Below, piece after piece: positions 51,686-60,900 of a DNA stretch of 64,000 nt. The stretch comes from Nocardioides alpinus (lineage in GTDB: Bacteria > Actinomycetota > Actinomycetes > Propionibacteriales > Nocardioidaceae). The notes under the pieces were generated by a model. It searched no databases, had not been told where the DNA came from, and was given only the letters and a program-made list of their open reading frames with translations. The position numbers and the translations under genes were made by a program. The DNA lies in NCBI RefSeq assembly GCF_900112035.1, contig NZ_FOKC01000009.1, positions 77,855 to 141,854 on the forward strand, given 5' to 3'. The stretch's first letter is position 1, and each line of letters opens with the position of its first letter.

Positions 51686-53416
51686 GTGCCCCGCAACAAG
51701 CGCGTCGTCACCACGGTGGCGGCCCTCGCTGGCCTGATCACCGTCGGCTCCATCGCTGCCACGGCAGCCATCCCCGCTCCTACTCCCAACGGGTTCACCC
51801 AGGACCGTTCCGCTGAGCTGGCCAAGCAGATCAACCCGGCCAAGCCGCGCAATGTCATCCTGATCATCGGTGACGGCATGGATGACTCCATGATCACCGC
51901 CGCCCGCAACTACGAATACGGCGCCGGTGGCCGATTCCCCGCGCTGGACGCGTTGCCCTTCACCGGTGCCATGACCACCTACGGCCTCAAGGTGGGCTCG
52001 GGTCCGGACTACCCGATCGCCTACGTCTCGGACTCCGCGCCGACCGCGAGCGGCTGGTCCACCGGCAAGAAGACGGTCGACGGTCGTCTCTCACAGGGGC
52101 CCAGCACCGCCAGCAACGTGCCCGGCGAGGACTACGAGACGGTTCTGGAGAAGTACAAGAAGCAGGGCAAGCTCGTTGGCAACATCACGACGTCCGAGAT
52201 CACGGACGCAACGCCCGCGGCCGCTGCCTCACACATCAACGCCCGCGCCTGCCAGGGCCCGACCGACATGACCAACTGCGCCGAGGCCCGTAAGGTCAAC
52301 GGGGGCAAGGGCTCTGTCGCCGAGCAGCTGGTCGACAACAAGGTTGACGTGCTGATGGGCGGCGGAGCGTCGCGCTACGCCCAGGCAACCGACGCCGGCT
52401 CCTCGGTGCTGGCCTACGCGCAGACGACCCACAAGTACCGGCTGGTGAGCGACGCGCCCGGCCTCACCTCGGTGACCTCACTGGCCGATGGGCCCGTCCT
52501 GGGCCTGTTCGCCAACGGCAACCTGACGCCTATGTACCAGCCGCTGGTCGCGACCGCCGTCGGCGCTGGTGGCCCCAGCACGAAGTGCACGCCAGCAGAT
52601 CGCGGCAATCAGCCAGACCTGTCGGCCATGATGACGAAGTCGATCGAGCTCCTCGACAACCCCAACGGGTTCTTCCTGCAGGCCGAGAGCGCGATGATCG
52701 ACAAGCAGGAGCACGCCTCGGACATCTGCGGCGCCATTGGTGACCTCAAGGAGCTCGACGAGACCGTCGCGGTCGCCTTGGCCTATCAGGAGAAGCATCC
52801 TGACACCCTTGTGGTCGTCACCGGCGACCACGCGCACTCCACCCAGATCGTGGGTGGGAGCGCCGACGACGGCAAGCAGCTCGCCACGGTGCAGACTGCA
52901 GACGGCGACCCGATGACGGTCGCGTACTCCACCAACGCGGTGGGATCCGACCACACCGGTGCCCAGATCCGGGTGGCGGCCTCCGGCCCGCAGGCGGCGA
53001 ACGTGACCGGCGTCATCGACCAGACCGACCTGTTCGCCACCCTGCTCGGCCGCACACCCAGCACCATGCCCGGGACGCCCGTCACTCCCGGCACGCCCGG
53101 TACGCCCGGTACGCCGACCCCCACGCCCACCCCGGCCAAGCCGGCAGTGTCGACGGTCTCCGCAGCAAGCATCGCCAAGGAGGTGCTGGCCCGCCGTGGC
53201 CTCCGGGTCGCCGTCGCTGCCACCGGTGGCCAGAAGGTCACCATCAGGCTCGTAAAGGACGGCAGGACATTGGTCAGCAAGACGCTCGGCTCGACCGGAG
53301 GTCGGGTCGCGCTCAGGACGACCAAGGCCAAGATCGGCAAGGTGAAGGTCGTGGCCACGGTGACCGGCGCCGGCGGCTCCGTGACCGACAGTCAGCGGGT
53401 CCGGGTCACCCGCTGA
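51686..53416 (+). CDS. Secreted alkaline phosphatase (PhoA superfamily)
   Basis: GTG 51686, with GAAAGGA upstream, gives 576 residues. The signal PRNKRVVTTVAALAGLITVGSIAATA is followed by the PhoA core: RNVILIIGDGMDDSMI (metal Asp), VSDSAPTASGWSTGKK with the nucleophilic Ser117, FFLQAESAMIDKQEHA and VVTGDHAHSTQIVG (metal Asp and His), and a final GSDHTGAQI. A low-complexity linker (repeated GTPGTP and TPTPTP) leads to an about 90-residue Ig-like C-terminal domain rich in Lys and Val. The linker-domain tail is a wall-association design. It hydrolyses phosphate monoesters outside the cell. Confidence 0.95.
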   Translation: MPRNKRVVTTVAALAGLITVGSIAATAAIPAPTPNGFTQDRSAELAKQINPAKPRNVILIIGDGMDDSMITAARNYEYGAGGRFPALDALPFTGAMTTYGLKVGSGPDYPIAYVSDSAPTASGWSTGKKTVDGRLSQGPSTASNVPGEDYETVLEKYKKQGKLVGNITTSEITDATPAAAASHINARACQGPTDMTNCAEARKVNGGKGSVAEQLVDNKVDVLMGGGASRYAQATDAGSSVLAYAQTTHKYRLVSDAPGLTSVTSLADGPVLGLFANGNLTPMYQPLVATAVGAGGPSTKCTPADRGNQPDLSAMMTKSIELLDNPNGFFLQAESAMIDKQEHASDICGAIGDLKELDETVAVALAYQEKHPDTLVVVTGDHAHSTQIVGGSADDGKQLATVQTADGDPMTVAYSTNAVGSDHTGAQIRVAASGPQAANVTGVIDQTDLFATLLGRTPSTMPGTPVTPGTPGTPGTPTPTPTPAKPAVSTVSAASIAKEVLARRGLRVAVAATGGQKVTIRLVKDGRTLVSKTLGSTGGRVALRTTKAKIGKVKVVATVTGAGGSVTDSQRVRVTR

Positions 53417-53452
53417 TGAACCGTCCGCGGTCGACCTGCTGAGACAGCCCCA

Positions 53453-53488
53453 CTTCCGGGCGTGGACCGAACGGTTCGCGCCCGGAAG
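53453..53488 (+). terminator. Hairpin after the alkaline phosphatase gene
   Basis: CTTCCGGGCG (53453-53462) pairs perfectly with CGCCCGGAAG (53479-53488), and the loop contains ACCG/CGGT. It starts 37 bases after the stop codon. Confidence 0.75.
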
Positions 53489-53515
53489 CGTTCGGTGGCG
53501 ATCCTCTTGGAAGGC

Positions 53516-53547
53516 TTGCAAGCTGTACCGGGGTACAGGCTTACGGT
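53516..53547 (+). promoter_or_regulatory. MerR-type promoter with CTGTACC-GG-GGTACAG operator
   Basis: TTGCAA (53516-53521) and TACGGT (53542-53547) are separated by 20 bases, the overlong spacing activated by MerR proteins. Between them is the perfect palindrome CTGTACC-GG-GGTACAG (53523-53538). Its GTAC-N4-GTAC core is the arrangement of mercury MerR operators. It precedes a three-gene unit that includes a merR-like gene. Confidence 0.8.
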
Positions 53548-53553
53548 GGTGCC

Positions 53554-53922
53554 ATGGAGACGAAGTCAACGATGGGATTGGGCGAGCTGAGCTGGGCCGA
53601 CTCGGCCGCCTGCACGCTGCCCACCTCAGAACGGCCGTTGCGGCTTGCCGAGTTCGACGACCTCTTCGCCACCGCTCTGCGGTCCGTCGTGCGGACCAGC
53701 AATACCTCTGTGCGAATGGAACTGTCGGGAGATGCCGAGCTCGCCGAGCAGACCAGACAGCTCGCGGAGCGCGAGTCGGCTTGTTGCTCGTTCTTCACCT
53801 TCGATGTTGCCCCGCTGGACGCAGGGCGGGTGGCCTTCGACGTACAGGTGCCGGCGTCGTACGTCGACGTGCTGAACGGCCTGGTGACTCGTGCGGACGG
53901 AATCCTGGGCAGGGTGTCATGA
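53554..53922 (+). CDS. Hypothetical protein in the MerR operon
   Basis: The 122-residue product has no signal or helix. It contains RPLRLAEFDDLFATALRSVVRTSNTSVRME, a predicted beta-strand/helix alternation, and a CCSFFTFDV motif with adjacent cysteines near residues 76-77 that could bind metal. It is the first gene under the MerR-type promoter and overlaps the regulator by four bases. Similar small proteins accompany heavy-metal MerR genes in other actinobacteria; the function is unknown. Confidence 0.65.
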   Translation: METKSTMGLGELSWADSAACTLPTSERPLRLAEFDDLFATALRSVVRTSNTSVRMELSGDAELAEQTRQLAERESACCSFFTFDVAPLDAGRVAFDVQVPASYVDVLNGLVTRADGILGRVS

Positions 53923-54383
53923 CCACGCGCGTGGAGGCGGCCGCTGGGCTGCGTCGAGGTCAGGTCGCCGCGGCGGCAGGCGTCAACATCGAGACCCTCC
54001 GCTACTACGAGCGCCGCGGCCTGCTTCCCGAGCCTGAACGCAGCCCCGGAGGCCACCGGCTGTACGCGCCCGAGGCTGTCACGGTGCTGCGCATCATCAA
54101 GGCTGCACAGCGTCTCGGGTTCACCCTCGACGAGGTCGCCGACTTGCTCGAGCTCGGCAGGCACCGGCACGGGAATCGCGTCGACGCGGGACTGCAGGCG
54201 CACGCGAAGGCGAAGCTCGCTGAGATCGAGGAACGCATCGCGGACCTGGAGACCATCCGAGAGAACCTCCGGACGGCCCTGGACGCCGGTTGCGACGACC
54301 TCACCGTCTGCGCAAACAGTGATTGTTGCCCGTTGCCGTTCGTGCAGATCACCACCCGCACCAATCCGGACAGGAGCCTCTGA
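53919..54383 (+). CDS. MerR-family heavy-metal-responsive regulator
   Basis: ATG 53919 overlaps the preceding stop and gives 154 residues. The N-terminal winged helix reads QVAAAAGVNIETLRYYERRGLLPEPERSPGGHRLY. The long dimerisation helix follows, and the metal loop is AGCDDLTVCANSDCCPLPF (Cys125, Cys131, Cys136, Cys137). Mercury MerR uses Cys82, Cys117 and Cys126; here the position of Cys82 is a His-rich RHRH (82-84), so the site differs and the metal cannot be assumed to be mercury. Autoregulation through the upstream operator is likely. Confidence 0.88.
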   Translation: MTTRVEAAAGLRRGQVAAAAGVNIETLRYYERRGLLPEPERSPGGHRLYAPEAVTVLRIIKAAQRLGFTLDEVADLLELGRHRHGNRVDAGLQAHAKAKLAEIEERIADLETIRENLRTALDAGCDDLTVCANSDCCPLPFVQITTRTNPDRSL

Positions 54384-54676
54384 TGACCCTGCGTGACCGC
54401 CATCTCGTCGGCGCCGGAGCAGCGGCATGCGCCGTCTGCTGCGCCGCACCGGTGCTGGGCCTGTTCGGACTCGCGACGGTCGGAACCGCTGCGACCATGG
54501 CGACCCTCCTCTTCGCGGGGACGGTGTTCGCCCTGGTCGTCGGTGTCGCCATGCTCGCCGGCGTCCTGCTTCGCCGCCGCGCGCAGCGGGCCGCCGTGGT
54601 GTCGGGTGCGACCTGCGCGGTCCCGTCGGCGGGCCCGGTGCATGTCGACCTCACGGCGAGCCCGGACTCGCGTTAA
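54383..54676 (+). CDS. Small membrane protein with a MerT-like CxxCC helix
   Basis: ATG 54383 overlaps the MerR stop as TGATG and gives 97 residues. Two helices: [21 protein letters not shown] and [27 protein letters not shown]. The AVCCAAP sequence in the first helix is like the vicinal cysteines of MerT, MerF and MerC that pass metal through the membrane. A third cysteine, TCAVPS, is in the C-terminal tail. A metal uptake or transfer protein is plausible, but no reductase gene (merA) is seen. Confidence 0.7.
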   Translation: MTLRDRHLVGAGAAACAVCCAAPVLGLFGLATVGTAATMATLLFAGTVFALVVGVAMLAGVLLRRRAQRAAVVSGATCAVPSAGPVHVDLTASPDSR

Positions 54677-54693
54677 CAAGGCACACTGACCAC

Positions 54694-55029
54694 GTGTTGA
54701 TCACCAAGTCCCTGCTTCTGTTCGTGCTGGCCGCTGTCGCCGAGATCGGTGGTGCCTGGCTGGTCTGGCAGGGGGTACGCGAGAACAGGGGGTGGGCGTG
54801 GATAGGGGCAGGTGTCATCGCCTTGGGTCTGTACGGCTTCGTTGCGACCTTGCAGCCCGACGCGAACTTCGGCCGCATCCTGGCCGCTTACGGCGGGGTG
54901 TTTGTAGCGGGCTCGCTTGCGTGGGGCATGGTTGCCGACGGATTCCGGCCCGACCGTTACGACGTCACGGGCGCCCTCATCTGTCTGGTCGGGGTCGCCG
55001 TCATCATGTACGCACCCCGTTCAGCGTGA
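54694..55029 (+). CDS. YnfA/UPF0060-family small membrane protein
   Basis: GTG 54694 gives 111 residues, the normal length of YnfA proteins. Four helices are visible: [72 protein letters not shown] and [19 protein letters not shown]. YnfA is related to small multidrug-resistance exporters. Here it follows the MerR cluster by 17 bases and may be cotranscribed. Confidence 0.9.
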   Translation: MLITKSLLLFVLAAVAEIGGAWLVWQGVRENRGWAWIGAGVIALGLYGFVATLQPDANFGRILAAYGGVFVAGSLAWGMVADGFRPDRYDVTGALICLVGVAVIMYAPRSA

Positions 55030-55049
55030 GTCGTGCGATCCCGGGACGC

Positions 55050-55265
55050 TCAGGGTTTCGGAAGCGCCGCCTTAACCTTCTCCTCGTCGGTGAGTCGACT
55101 CGTGTGCTCCCACGGGAAGACCCATCGAAACAGATTGAGGCCAGGTCGCTTGCACCAACACTCGTTGGCGCAACCGCACCTGATGGCCCCAGCCGCTTCG
55201 GCAGCCTTGTTGCCGAGCGCCAACAGGATGTACCCGCCCAACACGATTGCGACCGCCCTCTTCAC
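55050..55265 (-). CDS. Small cysteine-rich protein (CxC...CxC)
   Basis: GTG 55265 overlaps the thioredoxin-like stop as GTGA and gives 71 residues. A hydrophobic N-terminus (KRAVAIVLGGYILLALGNKAAEAAG) is followed by AIRCGCANECWCKRPG, four cysteines suitable for a zinc, cadmium or mercury site, then an aromatic and charged tail (FRWVFPWEHTSRL). It is the last gene of a minus-strand run that continues from the ArsR/CDF genes; I know no family. Confidence 0.6.
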   Translation of the reverse strand: MKRAVAIVLGGYILLALGNKAAEAAGAIRCGCANECWCKRPGLNLFRWVFPWEHTSRLTDEEKVKAALPKP

Positions 55266-55561
55266 GACAGCACCTCTACAAGCTGCTCCATGGTGGGCGA
55301 ACCACTCAGGCCATCCGGCGTCGCGTAGATCCGGCACGCCAACCCGACCTGCTCGCTGCCCGTGCTGAACGGGTCCTGCTCGTCTATCCGAATCGTCGGC
55401 GACCCCGTGAAGCCAAGCCGCTCCGCCTCTTCGGCGGTCGCAACGTTCCGATGCTGGACCGTGGCGTCGTTGTGCCCGGTGGCAACCAGTGCCTGCGTCA
55501 ACCGTTCGTCCGCGACGGTCCAGTTCGGGCATCCGTCGAAGTAGAGCAGCTCGACCTTCAT
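55262..55561 (-). CDS. Small thioredoxin-like protein
   Basis: The start ATG 55561 (MKVELLYFDGCPNW) follows AGGAGT and gives 99 residues. The CPNW site keeps one cysteine of the usual CxxC; a second cysteine appears in VGLACRIY. Length and strand order match thioredoxin-like proteins, with GFTGSPTIRIDE supplying the cis-proline loop. Proteins of this type are common in metal and mercury clusters of actinobacteria. It overlaps the small cysteine-rich gene. Confidence 0.75.
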   Translation of the reverse strand: MKVELLYFDGCPNWTVADERLTQALVATGHNDATVQHRNVATAEEAERLGFTGSPTIRIDEQDPFSTGSEQVGLACRIYATPDGLSGSPTMEQLVEVLS

Positions 55562-55654
55562 GCGTGGACTCCTGTCTGGCGGGTGGCGACCTGTTGCTGC
55601 AGATCCTCGTCGTCGCTTGGCAGCCACGATCGAACGTCCTTCCAGCGTCTGCGG

Positions 55655-56281
55655 TCAGGCTGCCACCCGACCCCGTGCTCCGGCACTCTTGCCAATCCCA
55701 GGCAGGAACCGACCCGTCGACGCCTCATAATGGGCGTACTCGGGACCGTGAAGAGCCCGCAAGTAGGGTTCCTCGACGACGCGGACCTGTAGCTGCAACG
55801 CGGCGACCAGGCATGCGAGTCCGGCGACCGCTACTGCGTTCGGCACCATGAGGGTCAGGCCAAGGGCAGTCAGGCTCATGGCGGTGAATATCGGGTTCCT
55901 GACGAAGCGGAACAGGCCGTCCGTGACAAGGCTCGTCTGCTCCGTCACGTCTACGCCGATGCGCCACTCACTACCCATACGCAGCTGTGCGGCCAGGGTC
56001 AGGGCGATGCCTCCTGCGGCGATGAGAAGGCCAACGACGTTCAAGCCCAGATGGTCGAACCGCGCAATCGGGGGCAGCCCGAAGAGCCCGGCGACAGGTG
56101 CTGCGAAGCCGACCACCAGCGCGACAGCGAACAAGATCCCGGCCGACCACTCGACCGAGCCGACCCGTCCCCCAAGCCCGCGAAATCCTGAGTCGCCGGT
56201 TCGCCGGACTTGAATGACGGTCCGTGCGACAAACGCGACGAGGAGGTAGACGGCGTAGGCGCCGATGGCGGCCCAGGTCAT
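55655..56281 (-). CDS. ICMT-family membrane methyltransferase
   Basis: ATG 56281 overlaps the transporter stop as ATGA and gives 208 residues, with five or so helices. The C-terminal signature is LFRFVRNPIFTAMSLTALGLTLM and RVVEEPYLRALHGPEYAHYEASTGRFLPG, as in isoprenylcysteine carboxyl methyltransferase-like proteins of metal islands. The substrate in bacteria is usually unknown. It belongs to the CmtR-type/transporter operon. It differs clearly from the ICMT protein at 11459. Confidence 0.85.
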   Translation of the reverse strand: MTWAAIGAYAVYLLVAFVARTVIQVRRTGDSGFRGLGGRVGSVEWSAGILFAVALVVGFAAPVAGLFGLPPIARFDHLGLNVVGLLIAAGGIALTLAAQLRMGSEWRIGVDVTEQTSLVTDGLFRFVRNPIFTAMSLTALGLTLMVPNAVAVAGLACLVAALQLQVRVVEEPYLRALHGPEYAHYEASTGRFLPGIGKSAGARGRVAA

Positions 56282-57075
56282 TGCTCGATTCCTTCGCGGC
56301 GACCGATGGTCACGTTGTGCGGCACCACATCGGTCGGCGGGCAGCACCCGTCTGTGCACCCGCCAGCGTCATCGTTGCACCCGCAGGCACTGTCCGATTG
56401 CGAGGCACCGGTCGCCGTGGTCGCGTCAGGGAGGCAGGCCACCGGGCCGCAGGCGCAGCCCTCACCCCGCCAGGCCTCGACGCCCTCCCGCACAGCGACG
56501 ACGGCAATGACCAGTCCGGCGACGGGGTCGGCCCAGGACCAGCCCAGGGTGGCGTTCAGGACGAGCCCGACCAGCAGCACTGCGGACAGGTAGGTGCAGA
56601 GCAGGGTCTGGGTCGAGTCGGCCACCACCGCGTTCGAGCCGAGTGACTTGCCTGTACGGCGCTGGGCCCAGGAGAGGAACGGCATGATGATCAAGGATGC
56701 GACGGCGAGCGCGATGCCTACCGGCGATGAGTCCGGATCGTGGCCACTGGCAAGCGTCCGAACGGACTCGAAGGTCACGTAGGCAGCGAGACCGAAGAAG
56801 GAGAGCGCCATCAGGCGCAGGGCGGATCGCTCACGCGACTCCGGGATGGGGTGCCGGAACTGCCACAGGATGATGAGCCCGGAGGACACCTCGACGATGG
56901 AGTCCAAACCGAACCCGACGAGGGCGACCGAGCCGGCGACGATGCCCGCCGTGATGGCGACAACGGCCTCGATGGCGTTGTATGCCACGGACGCGCCGGC
57001 AAGGAGCTGAGCCCGTCGACCTAGCCGCCTCCTTTCGGCGGAATCCAAGGCGGGGGCGTGCGCGTGCGCGCTCAT
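56278..57075 (-). CDS. CDF-like cation transporter with a cysteine-rich tail
   Basis: The product has 265 residues. Helices include AQLLAGASVAYNAIEAVVAITAG and SVALVGFGLDSIVEVSSGLIIL, with a helix-II Asp (LDSIVE). After the last helix a cytoplasmic tail of about 60 residues carries eight cysteines in GCACGPVACLP, SACGC and GGCTDGCC. Such tails are suited to thiophilic metals. It overlaps the CmtR-type regulator by one base, so the Cd/Pb sensor probably controls it. The tail may act as a metal trap before export. Confidence 0.85.
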   Translation of the reverse strand: MSAHAHAPALDSAERRRLGRRAQLLAGASVAYNAIEAVVAITAGIVAGSVALVGFGLDSIVEVSSGLIILWQFRHPIPESRERSALRLMALSFFGLAAYVTFESVRTLASGHDPDSSPVGIALAVASLIIMPFLSWAQRRTGKSLGSNAVVADSTQTLLCTYLSAVLLVGLVLNATLGWSWADPVAGLVIAVVAVREGVEAWRGEGCACGPVACLPDATTATGASQSDSACGCNDDAGGCTDGCCPPTDVVPHNVTIGRREGIEQ

Positions 57076-57452
57076 CAGGATTCCTTGCCCTTCGTGGTTC
57101 CGAAGGTCGGGCAGAGCGTGACTGCGTCTCCGGTCAGCGCGAGCAGCCGCTCCGCTGAAGCGAGCAGGTCAATCACGGTCTCGGCGTGGTTGAGGGTCCA
57201 CATCGATGCGCGTCCTTCTGGACGAGAGGTCACCAGCCCACAGTCACGCAGGCACGCCAAGTGCTTCGAGACGGTGCTCTGAGCAAGGCCCAGGTGAGCC
57301 GTCAAGTCCACAACTCGATGCTCGCCAAGTGCCAGGTGTCGGAGGATCGCCAATCTCGAGGGCTCGGAGAACCCATGGAAGAGGCAGGCTGCTGCCGTGA
57401 GCGCGGCCGCTTCGTCGAGGTTTGGACCCGCGTCCCGAATTTGCATCGTCAT
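57075..57452 (-). CDS. cmtR: CmtR-type ArsR cadmium/lead-sensing repressor
   Basis: The 125-residue regulator reads EAAALTAAACLFHGFSEPSRLAILRHLALGE with HTH helix STVSKHLACLRDCGLV. The Cys67-x3-Cys71 pair inside the DNA-binding helix plus Cys114 in VTLCPTFG are the three ligands of Mycobacterium tuberculosis CmtR, which senses Cd(II) and Pb(II). On metal binding the repressor leaves DNA. The downstream transporter, methyltransferase, thioredoxin-like and cysteine-rich genes follow in a tight minus-strand series. Confidence 0.88.
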   Translation of the reverse strand: MTMQIRDAGPNLDEAAALTAAACLFHGFSEPSRLAILRHLALGEHRVVDLTAHLGLAQSTVSKHLACLRDCGLVTSRPEGRASMWTLNHAETVIDLLASAERLLALTGDAVTLCPTFGTTKGKES

Positions 57453-57513
57453 GTGGCGATGTTAGCGCCTTTGAGGCATTTCCGGCAAGTTGCTGACCGG
57501 GTCCCATCGTTCC

Positions 57514-57831
57514 CTATCCGTGCCTCGACGACCTCTCAAGCCACGGGGTCGACGAACGCACAAGAGCCCACAGCCCCGCACCGGCGAACTTGATCGAGTT
57601 CCAGGCGAAGATCGCCACCAGACAGTTGAGATACCCCGGACCACCTCGCTCGACGAGCGTGGCGCAGATGCTCATGGCGAACAGGTACGCCGGGACCGCA
57701 ACCACGGCAACAGGGATTGCCCACACCGTGCCGCCCGGGGTGCGGAGCCAGTCGACGACACGGTTGGTGGGCATGTGCGAGCGCAGGCAGCCACGCAGGG
57801 AAGTGCTGGTGTTCCACAGCAGTGCGAGCAT
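57514..57831 (-). CDS. Two-helix membrane protein of conjugative-element type
   Basis: The start ATG 57831 follows AAGGGG and gives 105 residues (MLALLWNTSTSLRGCLRSHM). Helices WAIPVAVVAVPAYLFAMSICATL and YLNCLVAIFAWNSIKFAGAGL surround a short loop. I have seen similar proteins in actinobacterial conjugative elements next to the relaxase, as here, but have no function to offer. It lies 114 bases downstream of the relaxase stop on the same strand. Confidence 0.65.
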   Translation of the reverse strand: MLALLWNTSTSLRGCLRSHMPTNRVVDWLRTPGGTVWAIPVAVVAVPAYLFAMSICATLVERGGPGYLNCLVAIFAWNSIKFAGAGLWALVRSSTPWLERSSRHG

Positions 57832-57945
57832 GGAGGTCCCCTTCGCGAGACGGTTTAACCGCACCTTGCACACCACATTCGTGAGGACGGGCGCTGGCGT
57901 GCCCGTCCTGTGGAGAAGTCCCGCACGACAGTCCCGTGGACCCGG

Positions 57946-60900
57946 TTAGACGATCGCCCGTCTTTGTCGATCGATGCTGAGGTCACCGCCGTTCTGCGTG
58001 TGGCGCGTGTTGTCAGCGATTGCCCGCGCTCGCCGGATTGCCTGCCGTGCTCGGGCCGCATCGAATTTTTGCGCCGTGTGCCGGACCTCTCCGAGAGCGC
58101 TTCGACCGTCAACCCGGTAGCGATCGCGATAGGCGGCGACAGTCCTGACTTCGTTGAGCCAGCTGCTGCGGGCTGCATCGCTCCTGGGCGGCGCCCCAAG
58201 GCGCTTGAGCCAGGGCGCGTCCGCCTCGACCGCGTTGAAGGCCAATGCGGCGGCCCGCGACTCCATCAGCGTGTGTCGCTCGGTGAGGGCGGTCATCATC
58301 TCCGAGCTGATCGGCCCCACGGCCATAGGCACCAGCCCGACGATGTGTCTGGGCTCGGCGCGGCACTTCCCATCCTTGGGCGGCGATGTCTTCCGGAGTC
58401 GACTGATCAGCACGGCCCCCACGTCGTCAGCATCTTCAAACGATCGCCGGCCGACGAGCACCGGCAATAGCCGGTCGACGTCATGACGGTTCGCCTCAGC
58501 ACGTCGCAGCTCGGCAGTGAGCGGACCGAACGAGTCGGACCCCAGAACTGAGTCGACCTGCTCGTCGGTCAACCCGCAATTTCTCACCAGTCCGACCCAT
58601 CGGTCCCGCTGTGCAACAGCAGCGATGGTCTCGTATTCCGCCGCGAGCTGCGCGATGGATGACCACTTCTCCTGCTCCTCAACGATCATCTGGTGGGCGG
58701 ACAGTTCCGCGCCGGAGTGCTTGAGCACGCCGTACAACACGGTGCGTGCGTTCACCTCGTCGGACTCTGGCGGGGCGTGAACCTCATCGGGCTTGTCGAG
58801 TGCGACGTAGGCGATGTTCGCCTCTCTCCCCCGTGTCATGGAGACGTAGAGATTCTCGCGAGTGGTTGCGCATGAGACGACGACGTGCGAAGTCTCGACG
58901 GTGAGCCCCTGGGCGCGGTGAGCCGTCACGGCGTACCCAAGGTCGACGTGCTCTGCGACGTAAGCTGCTGGCAGCGTCACGCTTTCCCCCTTCGCGTCGA
59001 GCCGCTGGACAGTCATCGAGCCGTCCTTGTTCACATTGGTGACGCGCCAGCGGTCGCCGTTGCGGACCCATCCGCCACGCATCGTTGACAGACGACGGTC
59101 GTTGCTGCGGGTGATGACGAGATCACCCGTCGACGCACGCGTGCCCTCTGCGAGATTCACCTCGATGCTTCCCGCTGGATCGCCCCCGGCGATGCGGTCG
59201 GCGCGGGCTCGTGTGTTGAGGTACTTCACCGTCTCGGTCGCCTCTGCCACGAGGATCGCGGCGCGACCGGACCGCACGTCGTCGCTCCAGGCGAGGTAGG
59301 CGGCATCCATCATCTCGTCAGTGGTGCCCTCACGGACCCGGTCGTGCCGGACGTACGTGCCGATGACCTCGGTGCGGCCGAAACGCAGGTCGAGCGACGC
59401 GGTCTTCTCCCACTCGTTGGTGAAGCGGTGGACCTCGGTGAGCTCGGGAGTGTCGGGACGGGCGGCGGCCAGGATGGTGAACGCCCCTCCGGCCTCGACG
59501 GACTGGAGCTGCGCCCAATCCCCCACCAGCAGTACCTTCGCGCCGGCTTCGGCTGCGAGGGTGGCGAGCCGGTCGAGAGCCAAGGTGCCGGCCAGTGTGG
59601 CTTCGTCGATGATCACGAGTTGTCCGTGCCGGAATTGCGCCCGTCCGCGTTCGTACTCATGGAGCCACTTAGCGGTGTTCTCGCACCCGATGCCGAGGTC
59701 TTCCGCGAGCACGTGAGCGGCGACAGCGCTCGGGGCGAGGCCGACGACGCTGCCCCTCCCGTGCTCCTCCGTCCATGCTGTCTTCAGAGCGTGCATGGCG
59801 GTGGTCTTGCCCGCACCAGCCGGGCCGACGAGAAGGTCGATCTGCCGCCCGGACGCGGCAATCCGCGCGAGCGTCTCGACCTGCTCAGCACTCAACCGGC
59901 GTTGCCTGCGTCCCACGCGCTCGAGGACATCCAGGCTGACTGACGGACCGGTGAGGTCGGTCGATCGAGCCAGCAACCGGTCCTCAGCCGCGAGCAACTC
60001 CTCGGACGTAAAGACCACCGAGTGCCGCGGTCGGAACACGGTGGAGTCGTCCTCTCGACGGAAGACCTCGGGGCTGATGGCCAACTCTGGCGGGGTCAGG
60101 GACTGCGACTCCCCTTTCGCAGCATCGACGACCATCCCAATGACTGCTTCGCGGTCCTCGACACTGGCAAAGCGCCATCCCATCGTCTGCCGAGACGCCT
60201 CGGCCCAGAGGTTCCAGTGCCGCCACGTGGAACGCTTCTCGCTGACCGCCCCGACTACCGAGATCCCCACCTCAGCGACGACGTTCAGCGGTATGTCGTC
60301 GGCCTGGAGAGTTGGGCTGGCGACCGGACCAGCCGTGACCCTGCGTGCCCATTCAGCTGCGCTGGCACCAAGAATCGGGTGCGCCCGTTCCCTCCATTCC
60401 GTGGTGAGGTCGAAGAGCGATCGAATGACCTTCTCGGGACGCGTGGACAGGGTCGCCCCCGCTCGCAGCTCGATGATTCGCGTCGCGGAGGGGCGGCGCC
60501 CGCGCCGGGCGACATATTCGTCGATGAGTCGGTCGGTCTCTTCATCGACCATCCGTGAGCGACTGGAGAACTCCCGGATGAGCGATTCTGGGACGGGCTC
60601 CAGCTCCCAGGCAGCGTTGTGGTTCTTGCCTCTGTCGCGCTGCTCCCACTCGATCCCGAAGGTGCGGGTCATGCGGTCAGCGAGCACCGCGTTGTAGTGC
60701 GCCGACAGCGCCACCACCGCCGCATGAAGCGGCCGTCCGTCCAGGCTGCGCCACCGCCCGTCCTCTGCGGTTCTAACCTTGTTGGAGATGACGACGTGGG
60801 TGTGGAGCTGCGGGTCACCAAGACGTGAGTCCCAATGGTCGTACGCCGTCGCGACAATCCCGACGATGTCGGCCTGCGCCACGGCACCGTCACCGGCCGC

